Origin: Tubulanus polymorphus
Lineage: Eukaryota > Nemertea > Palaeonemertea > Tubulaniformes > Tubulanidae
DNA: 64,000 bases
Reading direction: 5' to 3'
Assembly: GCF_964204645.1 (NCBI RefSeq)
Contig: NC_134032.1
Location: 4,676,916-4,740,915 of the forward strand
The first letter of the stretch is position 1. Each line of letters starts with the position of its first letter. This document shows positions 57,102 through 64,000 of the stretch, in pieces. Both the position numbers and the translations under genes were made by a program. The notes beneath the pieces were generated by a model. That model worked only from the letters and a program-made list of their open reading frames with translations, was not told the origin of the DNA and ran no database searches.

Positions 57102-59121
57102 ATTAATACTTACTCAATATAATAAATACAATTATATCGTTCATTATAGAATGTTAAAAATTTATCTAAAACAAGGAATGAAATTAAAGAAAGGACATAG
57201 ATATATTGAATTTAATCAATCGAAGTGGTTGGAAAAATATATAGATTTCAATACTCAACAGAGAACCATATCAAAAACAGATTTTGAAAAAGATTTCTTC
57301 AAATTAATGAATAATAGTTTTTATGGTAAAACATGTGAAAATATTAGAAATAGAAATGATATTGAATTAGTAAATAATTCTGAAAGATTAAGACATTTAC
57401 AATCAAGTCCTAGACATTTAGGAAATAAAAGATTTGAAGATTATTTAACAGCACTTTAATTAAAAAGAACGTCAATGAAATTTAATAAACCTATATTCAT
57501 TGGTTCAACTGTTTTAGAAGTATCAAAATTATTAATGTATGATTTTTATTATAATGTTTTACAACCACTTTTTGGGGAAAAGCATATCGAAATATTATAT
57601 TTTGATTCTGTAACAGCTGACACCCCAATATTATTAAAATGTAATGATAAAATATTGATAAGAAGAATTTCAGAAATAATTCCAAAACAAAATGAATGTT
57701 ATATTTCATATGGTGAAAAAGATTTAATACAAATAAATGGTTTAATGGATGTTTGGACAAGAAATGGATGGAAAAAATTAAAGAATATTATTAGGCATAA
57801 AACAAATAAGAAAAGCTGTAGAGTTAGAACTAAATTAGGGTTTGTAGATGTTACAGACGACCATAGTTTAATTAAACGAAATGGCTATGAAATAAAACCA
57901 ACTGATATAAAAATTGGAGATGAATTATTACATAAAAGATTTTTCCAAAGAATGAATCATATGTCATTTGATAAAATTATTGATAATATTTATAATATAG
58001 AACCTGAAACATTAGAAGAAAAAGAATATTTTATCAAAGGATTTTTCATGGGTGATGGTTCAGCAGGTGTGTATAATTATGTTTGGGGTAATAAATATTG
58101 TTGGTATTTATGCAATCAAGATTTAAAATTATTAGAAAGAATTAAGAAATTCTGTGAAGAAGTTTATTCTCATAAAACTTTTAAAATCATAGATGTTATA
58201 AAATCATCAGAAGTTTATAGAATACTTGTAAATAATCCTAAAGATTGAGCTATAAAATATAATGATGAATTCTATATTCATGCAATAGTGAAAATTAATA
58301 CTTCAACAAAAGAAAAGATAGTTCCAGATTATGTATTAAATGCAAAAAATAATTTCAAGAAAGTGGTTCTTCATTGGATTCTATGCCGCAGATGGCACTA
58401 AAAAATCTACATAGGATAAACAGATAACCTTTGCACAGAAAGGTTGCTATTTTAGGATTAAATATATTATGCAGTTCATTAGGATTTAATATGAATATAG
58501 AATCAATTAAATCTAAACCAAATTGTTTTAATTTAAGGCATGTAGAAAAAGAATTAACAGAAGAAGTTAAAGATTTATTTGAAACATATAACCCATCAGA
58601 TTATGTTTATAATTTATCAACTGAAGATGGTACATTTAACTGTGGATTTCCATTAATTGCAAAAAATACTGACAGTTACATACTAAAAATCAAGACAAAT
58701 GACATAACAAAAGACTTAAAAACATTAAAACATCATTTTGATTTTAGCAATTATCCCAAAGATCATGAACTATTTAGCAATGACAATAAAAAGATTCCTG
58801 GTAAGTTTAAAGATGAATTAGGGGGTGATGAAATGATTGAATTTGTTGGGATAAGAAGTAAAATGTATTACAGAACATAAGATCATGAAGCTAAAAAGTT
58901 AAAAGGAATAACAAAACATGTGGTTGATAAACATATAGAATTTCAAGATTATATAAAGTGTTTATATAACTCAATTGTAATGAAACATAAAATGAATTGT
59001 TTAAGATCAGAAAATCACGAGATGTACATTAATGAAGTTGAAAAAAACTAGTCTGAATCCATTTGATGATAAAAGGCATATTTTAGATGATGGTATAAAA
59101 ACATTACCTTATGGCCATTAA
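55931..59121 (+). pseudogene. Family-B DNA polymerase with intein, decayed (copy B)
   Basis: N-terminally truncated: begins at KKVRDHDHLNSKYRGA, lacking exonuclease motif I. Visible: HNLSGYDTHLF (exonuclease II), YCYSSPGLTWQCG, motif A YIDANNLYGWAM, motif B KLMNNSFYGKTC (57304), motif C split as YFD (ends 57606) and TDSYILKI (from 58668) around an intein. C-terminal KLKGITKHVVDKH and LNPFDDKRHILDDG, ending LPYGH with TAA at 59119-59121. Lesions: frameshift near 56395, TAA at 56540, frameshift near 57100, stop near 57456, stops and frameshifts in the intein, TAA near 58878, frameshift near 59040. Unlike copy A, both halves of motif C are still present. Confidence 0.88.
57607..58667 (+). other. 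LAGLIDADG intein inside PolB motif C (copy B)
   Basis: Runs from SVTADTPIL (Ser1 at 57607) to ...NCGFPLIAKN (Asn at 58665-58667), followed by Thr of TDSY as +1 residue. Block B VTDDHSLI; LAGLIDADG-type motifs IKGFFMGDGSAG and, after frame damage, WILCRRWH/FYAADGT equivalents near 58380; block F VYNLSTEDGTF. The residue before the terminal Asn is Lys, not the usual His. Expected length ~353 residues, of splicing plus homing-endonuclease type. Broken by TGA at 58246 and a frameshift near 58350. Confidence 0.9.
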
Positions 59122-59585
59122 AACAGAAAATCAATATCACCATACTCGAAATCACTATTGGCTTCTTCATTTTCATTTAATTGTTCTTGTATAATTTGTT
59201 TAGGATCTTCCATTTCATTTTTCTCATTTAAATAACGTGTTATATTGTGCCACATTTCATCTCGCTCTCTTTGTTTCTTTTTGTTTGTTAATTCATCAAA
59301 TGGAATTATAATATCTAGGTTTAAATAATTTACAATCTTATTTAAAAAGAATTCATAATTAATTGAATCTGTTATTCTATTTTCCAAATGATACATTAAT
59401 ATTTGTTTGAATGTTTTTTTAATATCTTCCATATCTTCTTCTTTTAATTTAGGTTTTTCATATTAATAGTTAAATAATAAATATAAATACATTTTCTTTT
59501 GTTTTGTGTTAAATGTTGATGGAATAATTCTTTTTGTAATATCTTTTTTAGTTATTTCACCATTTTTATTTTCTATTATTTTCAT
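59118..59585 (-). pseudogene. Small charged virus-element gene (copy B)
   Basis: Start MKIIENKNGEITKKDITKR at 59585 overlaps the stop of the zinc-finger gene as ATGA. A TAA at 59463-59465 breaks it after MYLYLLFNY; the rest is open to 59118: EEDMEDIKKTFKQILMYHL, INYEFFLNKIVNYLNLD, FDELTNKKKQRERDEMW and an acidic tail ending DIDFLF. About 155 residues in the undamaged form. Its stop overlaps that of the convergent polymerase gene (59118-59121). Function unknown. Confidence 0.65.
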
Positions 59586-60443
59586 TTTTCAAGCCATTGC
59601 ATATATTCTGGTGTATGATCTTCTATAGAAAATATTTTAAAAATTTCATCTAGATAATTTAATTTTGGTTCTATGAGAAAATCTCTAGTTTTTTCTTCAC
59701 CCCATAAATTCCTTTGCCATCCACAATCAACACAAAATATCTCAGTACCCTCTTCTCTTAAGGTCGCATAATAACATTGTGGGCATTTTTGTTTATAATT
59801 TCTTGGTAATAGATCTTCATTAAGCTCTTGGTATTTACTTACGTTTTCTTTATGTTTTATTGTTCTATTATGTAGATTTGAATTACTTGCTGTAATAATC
59901 AATTTACAATATTTACAATAATATGTTTTTCTTGTTAATTCATTATATTGTTTTTCTAACTTTTCAACTGTTTCTTCATTATCTGGTAACGTTTTCTCAT
60001 ATTTTATTTTTTCTAATAAACTTTTTTTTCATTCATTGAATTCAGTTTCAAATTTATTAGAAATTTTATCTATATGTATTTTACGAAATTGATGATTCTC
60101 CCAAGCTTCTATATTTTCAGGACTAAATTTCATTCGACAAGGCTCGCAGAAATGATCTTTCATATTATCCTTGTCATAGAATATGAAAGGTCTTTTCCAA
60201 ATAATTTCAGGTTCAACTTCAGAATTACTATTACTTTCATTACTATCAACATTAGCCGTTGCGCCATTAATTTTACACTTCTCTGAATGTTTTTTAACAT
60301 AATTTCTTGAGAATAATTTATTACATTTTGGGCAGTTTATTTTAGGGGGTTTTATAATTTTCATCGTGTTTTTTCATATGTCGAGCCATATTACTTTTTC
60401 TTAGAAGTTCACCACAAATTTCGCATGGTATCTTCTCATCCAT
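59582..60443 (-). pseudogene. Multi zinc-finger virus-element gene (copy B)
   Basis: Start MDEKIPCEICGELLRKSN at 60443; one extra base near 60358 shifts the frame. Then INCPKCNKLFSRNYVKKH, a linker rich in Asn/Ser/Glu, FCEPCRMKFSPENIEAWENH, a frame change near 60030, YYCKYCKLIITASNSNLHN and the C-terminal CPQCYYATL...FCVDCGWQRNLW cluster. Four to five Cys/His modules in all. Ends at 59582. Nucleic-acid binding is inferred. Divergent from the gene at 60513 with ~70 bp between. Confidence 0.7.
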
Positions 60444-60488
60444 TTATTAAGGAAAAAGTTTATTAAAATTAATTTTTAGTGATGAGCG

Positions 60489-60512
60489 GTAATTTTTTTA
60501 TGTTATAAATAA
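60489..60512 (+). promoter_or_regulatory. Virus-element start motif 1
   Basis: GTAATTTTTTTA then TTATAAATAA directly before ATG 60513. Confidence 0.55.
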
Positions 60513-61274
60513 ATGGTAGAATTAAAAGAATACAGAATATTTGTTGATTCTAGAAAACTTACAAATTATAAATCACATAATTTATTAGTACAATCAGATA
60601 GAGATTTTAAGAATTTTGTTGATTTAAAATTGTATTTAAAAGTTAATATAAGTTTATGTAATTCTTTTTATAATGTATCGGATAAAAGTTTAGAACATTT
60701 AATTTTTTCAATCTTTTACAAAAAAAGGAATAAATGGTTTTTTATACATTTAAAACCAGGATTATATAATTTAGATACATTAGCACAAGAAATTAATAGA
60801 AAAGCTCGAGCTAAATTAGGAAGCGATTCCGGATTTAGTATTAGAATTTGTGGTAGTTCTAATAAAATAAAGATTAGGTTAGCTCATGACGAACAATTTA
60901 AATTTACAGTAAGAAAACCTTCAGGTAAACTGTTAGGAATTAACCCAGATATTGTTACAGCATACGCAGAAGGTAGATCAAACTTAATACCTTACACACA
61001 TTTCTATATTTATTGTAATTTAATTGATCCTACAAAAACATTTGAAGCAACTAAAGATAAAACTTGCAATTCTAGTATACTAAATATTTTACCATTAAAA
61101 AATGTTAAACAATTTTGAACTCAAATAAATTATAATTTAACAGAATGTGATTTTAATCCTTGCATTCCACATTTCAATAATTTGAAATTAGAAATAAGAA
61201 ATTATAATGGTTATTTAATTGATTTGAATAACTTTCCTGTGATATATGAATTAGTTATAAGATGTAAAGAGTAA
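60513..61274 (+). pseudogene. Putative minor-capsid/penton-like protein (copy B)
   Basis: Open for 201 codons, then TGA at 61116-61118 where copy A has Gly, then the same frame to TAA at 61272-61274, giving 253 codons overall. Start MVELKEYRIFVDSRKLTNYK; then NISLCNSFYNVSDKSLEH, LKPGLYNLDTLAQEI, SGFSIRICGSSNKIKIRL, IPYTHFYIYCNLIDPTKT, LPLKNVKQF and NFPVIYELVIRC. Mostly beta-strand-like spacing; no transmembrane segment. A capsid role is inferred from similar proteins in related elements and from position at the head of the forward cluster. Confidence 0.55.
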
Positions 61275-61290
61275 TTTTTTCATTATATAA
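61271..61290 (+). promoter_or_regulatory. Virus-element start motif 2
   Basis: GTAATTTTTTCATTATATAA directly before ATG 61291; overlaps the preceding TAA stop. Confidence 0.6.
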
Positions 61291-61647
61291 ATGAATATAA
61301 CTGTTGGACCGAGTATATGTTTTGGGTTTGATTTTAAACGTGAGAAAGAAATGAAATTTAACATTAATGATGTAATTACACATATCAAAAATATTGCATT
61401 TTCTAATGAAACAACATTTGAGTATGAAAAAACAATAGATAAAAAAATTTTAAATGTAGAAAAGATTACTAATTTAATTAGAGAATCTTTAAGATTTTAT
61501 GAATTAGATGAAGATTTTATCATAGATGATATTAAAAACATATCAACCAAAATATATGATAATCATAAAAGTAGTAATGAAATAAATGTTGAATTAATCA
61601 TAAATAAGATAACTAAATATTTTGAAGATAGTAATTTTTTTGATTAA
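61291..61647 (+). CDS. Unknown virus-element protein, 118 aa (copy B)
   Basis: Intact in copy B. MNITVGPSICFGFDFKREKE start, then alternating charged and hydrophobic helical segments (VEKITNLIRESLRFYELDED, IYDNHKSSNEINVELIINK) and FEDSNFFD at the end. No domain recognised, no signal peptide or clear TM. Three bases separate it from the next ATG, and that gene's T-rich motif lies inside its last codons. Confidence 0.65.
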   Translation: MNITVGPSICFGFDFKREKEMKFNINDVITHIKNIAFSNETTFEYEKTIDKKILNVEKITNLIRESLRFYELDEDFIIDDIKNISTKIYDNHKSSNEINVELIINKITKYFEDSNFFD

Positions 61648-61650
61648 TAA
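61631..61650 (+). promoter_or_regulatory. Virus-element start motif 3
   Basis: GTAATTTTTTTGATTAATAA directly before ATG 61651; lies in the end of the preceding gene. Confidence 0.6.
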
Positions 61651-61872
61651 ATGAGTGATAATAAGTGGATAATAACTGGATTATACAATGGAGCATTACT
61701 ATCAGTTGGAACTGTTGGTTATTCAATGGTATTAGAAAAAGTATTCAAAATGGGAAGTGTTAATGTTGATAGATTTGATATAAATGATATTTTAAAACTA
61801 ACATTAGGAGTTACTTTATCTAATTTAACTATTGATTATTTGCAAAAACAAAAATATATCCCTCCCATATAA
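61651..61872 (+). CDS. Small membrane protein, 73 aa (copy B)
   Basis: Intact. MSDNKWIITGLYNGALLSVG then TVGYSMVLEKVFKMGSV, a Gly/Ala/Ser-rich hydrophobic N-terminal helix, then DRFDINDILKLTLGVTLSNL and a basic end. Possibly membrane-inserted. Counterpart of 8525-8743. Role unknown. Confidence 0.65.
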   Translation: MSDNKWIITGLYNGALLSVGTVGYSMVLEKVFKMGSVNVDRFDINDILKLTLGVTLSNLTIDYLQKQKYIPPI

Positions 61873-61874
61873 AT

Positions 61875-61896
61875 GCGTAATTATTTTACTAAATAA
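61875..61896 (+). promoter_or_regulatory. Virus-element start motif 4
   Basis: GCGTAATTATTTTACTAAATAA, ending one base before or at ATG 61897; weaker T run than the others. Confidence 0.45.
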
Positions 61897-62308
61897 ATGG
61901 CTTCTGCAATTATAACTATTATAGGATCGGCAATTGTTAACGCTTTAGCATTTACTGGTGGTGGTTATTTATTTAAGCATATTGATAAAAATAGTTCAAA
62001 GATGACATAACTTAGCATTAGAAAAATACAATAAAGCAGCAGAAGAATATAGAGAAAAACGACAAAACTATATGGATTATATTAACAAGGAATTATATGA
62101 TCAGAAGATTTCACATAGAGATTTTCAATCAGTCGATGATGCAATGAGTTTCTATAACGCGGTAACCAATAAAGAAAAATTACATCTACATAAACCTACA
62201 ATATCAGATTATTATACCCCAAGTAATGAACAGAAGAAATATGAAATAATTTGGATTTTAGGTGGAACTGTTATTGTTATATTTGTAGCATATAAATTTA
62301 CTAATTAG
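61897..62308 (+). pseudogene. Coiled/membrane virus-element protein, frameshifted (copy B)
   Basis: MASAIITIIGSAIVNALAFT start with Gly-rich hydrophobic segment to about 61990, where a deletion shifts the frame. Open again 62072-62308: MDYINKELYDQKISHRDFQS, VDDAMSFYNAVTN, ISDYYTPSNEQKKYE and a C-terminal membrane segment WILGGTVIVIFVAYKF. In the undamaged form ~140 residues with helix - TM at the end. The lesion differs from that in copy A. Confidence 0.65.
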
Positions 62309-62327
62309 TAATTTTTTTTCTAAATAA
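62308..62327 (+). promoter_or_regulatory. Virus-element start motif 5
   Basis: GTAATTTTTTTTCTAAATAA directly before ATG 62328; begins at the last base of the preceding stop. Confidence 0.6.
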
Positions 62328-62765
62328 ATGGATGATAATATTGATATTATTCCTCATGATATAAATAAAACTAAATTAAAAATATATTTAGAAAAACAAA
62401 TATTAGAATTTGAAAGTGACTTAAAAGTTAAAAAGAAAAAATATTTAAAAAGTAAAATTATATATTATTTGATTATAAGTGGTTCGGTTAGTTCTGTAAT
62501 ACAATTAGTTCTGTAATAACATTTCTAGCAATATTCAGTCCATTAACACCTTTAGCTATATCAATTGGCGTGTTAGGATTAAGTTCAAGCGTTTTAACTG
62601 GTATAAGTTCAAAATTAAATATAAAAAGTAATAAAGAAAAAATTTAAACTAATATAAAAGAAATTAGAAAAATTAAAGAATACACTAGATTATATAATAA
62701 GTTTAAATGGTTATATAACAGTTGAAGAACAAGATAAATTATTAAAAGAATTAATAAATTATTAA
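62328..62765 (+). pseudogene. Hydrophobic virus-element protein, frameshifted (copy B)
   Basis: MDDNIDIIPHDINKTKLKIY start, charged helix, first hydrophobic segment; a small duplication around AGTTCTGTAATA (~62490-62515) shifts the frame. Then FLAIFSPLTPLAISIGVLGL and a C-terminal helix ending EEQDKLLKELINY at 62765. Like its copy A partner it has two hydrophobic segments flanked by charged helices. Function unknown. Confidence 0.6.
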
Positions 62766-62781
62766 TTTTTTAATTATATAA
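62763..62781 (+). promoter_or_regulatory. Virus-element start motif 6
   Basis: TAATTTTTTAATTATATAA directly before ATG 62782; starts with the preceding TAA stop. Confidence 0.6.
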
Positions 62782-64000
62782 ATGGTAGATAGTTTTCCAA
62801 AAGCTTTCCAATATAATAAATCAATTAAATATAATATACCTGCAATAGATTTTAATAAAGATATTACATATAGAAATGGAGTTTTAGATTCATTAACTAA
62901 TTTAGAAATTTATGTTACTGAAACTAATAATTTTAATGCAAAGATGGAAAATTTCATGTATATTTAATTAATTTTAAAAAATTGAAAGATGAAAAACCAT
63001 GGTTATTAAAATCTAATATGAAGTATTGGCAGAACCAATTAAATTTTGCTGTTTTTTGTGCAACAACAGGTTGTGGAATTAGTTGGAATGATCATTTGAA
63101 TAATTCTAAATATAAATTAATTCAAAGTTTATTTAGATTTCATACATACTTTCAAATCAGAATAATATTAAATGAATTAGAGTGTGCTTTACCAGGATCT
63201 AGATATTTTAAAGAATTAGATAATAATATTAATTTATCAAAGGTTTATAAAATTTGCAATGAATTTAATATAGATATAAATAATTCTGATTTTAGAACAC
63301 AAATTGGAACAATAAGATCACTTCCTTGTCCTGAAAATATTTTACAATATTGTACACTTCCCATACCATCTAATAGTTTTTATAATATCTATAATAATAA
63401 ATGAGGTTATGGTACAATAGAAACTATGGATTTAGAAACATTAAATTGCCGAAATTTTATGATAATTTAAAACAAAAAAAAACAATAATGGTTGGGATTA
63501 TTTTATTTTAGAAAATAGTGAAGGTTTTACTAAATCGGGTATACAAAGAATAAATCAATCAATTAGAACTTATTTGATATGTAATCTAGGTGCACAAGTT
63601 GAAACAAGATCCCCAATAATTGGAAATCTAAATACATCATTGATACACAGAAACAATTTAAAGTTTTATTTGAAGATTCCATTCATAATGATAAAAATTG
63701 ATCGATTCCAGAAAACATTGTAAGATATCAAAATTATTTAGATAAATCACATATTAGATTAAATTATTGTAGGCCCTAAAAGGCCCTAATCTATTAATTA
63801 TTTCTAATGATTTAGTATTAAAGCTGGGAAACATAATTGGTTATAATAATCTAATTAAAACTGAAACAATAAATAATTCATTTGGATTAAATGATATAAA
63901 TAAAAAGATTATCACTGCTCCAAAATTAATGGAAGGTGAAAAAAATAAAAAACACATTCAATCAACAGAAACTAAAACTAAGAATATTAAAATAAATAAT
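62782..64000 (+). pseudogene. Large capsid-like protein, frameshifted, cut by window end (copy B)
   Basis: MVDSFPKAFQYNKSIKYNIP start; frame changes near 62965, 63404 and 63700. Recognisable blocks: MKYWQNQLNFAVFCATTGCG (~63020), LFRFHTYFQIRIILNELECA (~63130), ICNEFNIDINNSDFRTQIGT, then WDYFILENSEGFTKSGIQRI and NQSIRTYLICNLGAQVETRS (~63495-63610), and NIIGYNNLIKTE (~63830). The 'YWQNQLNFAV.CATTGCG ... FRFH.Y.QIR.IL' pattern marks the largest structural-type protein of related invertebrate elements; I suspect the major capsid protein, but no jelly-roll motif can be proved by eye. Confidence 0.6.

Larger units (their letters stand above)
55931..64000 (+). mobile_element. Virus-like PolB element, copy B
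   Basis: Same gene order as copy A. The 5' part is missing: polymerase starts at the zinc/HNH-like region, directly in the lectin-gene intron, with no visible terminal repeat. Runs off the window at 64000. Lesions differ from those of copy A, so the two decayed independently. Confidence 0.8.

Overview
The window is nuclear DNA of an animal, most likely a marine invertebrate; I cannot name the species. Reasons: AT-rich sequence, spliceosomal introns in typical animal gene families (CAP/SCP, EGF plus C-type lectin, a class A GPCR tail), tRNA-derived SINEs, a Ty3-like LTR element with a tRNA-Phe primer site, a CACTA-like transposon, LINEs, and two decayed copies of a compact virus-like DNA element.

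Layout. 1-1073: end of a Ty3-like LTR element (gag remnant, primer site, LTR). 1074-9743: virus-like element A, with a family-B DNA polymerase carrying an intein, two zinc-finger-region genes on the opposite strand, and a train of small structural/membrane genes. 9744-11128: an inverted polymerase fragment of a related element, abutting in frame a SWIM/YqaJ/PHD gene (11129-12771, minus). 13078-21027: a complete LTR retrotransposon (minus) with gag and protease but no reverse transcriptase, a TIR element nested in gag and an array of tRNA T-arm-like hairpins in its leader. 23763-27088: host CAP-domain gene. 27278-36136: a CACTA-like transposon with two apparently intact genes. 37.9-38.9 kb: inverted LINE fragment and a GPCR C-terminal exon. 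40594-48107: ~0.9 kb inverted repeats around LINE and foldback DNA. 48947-57101: host secreted EGF/C-type lectin gene whose exons, with a polymerase fragment, form a 3.3 kb tandem duplication. 55931-64000: virus-like element B, same gene order as A.

Elements A and B share gene order: polymerase forward; two reverse genes meeting it tail to tail; then at least six forward genes, nearly all preceded by the same T-rich/TAAATG-like motif. Both polymerases are split at catalytic motif C by a LAGLIDADG intein. All copies carry stops, frameshifts or deletions. No integrase, packaging ATPase or protease is visible, so membership of the Polinton/adintovirus group is only approximate.

The most unexpected structural signal is a set of four 37-40 bp, nearly perfect palindromes, each flanked by an exact 7 bp direct repeat (18074, 24087, 42173, 45363). 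Two share one sequence and two are different. They look like ultra-short mobile hairpins of an unrecognised kind.
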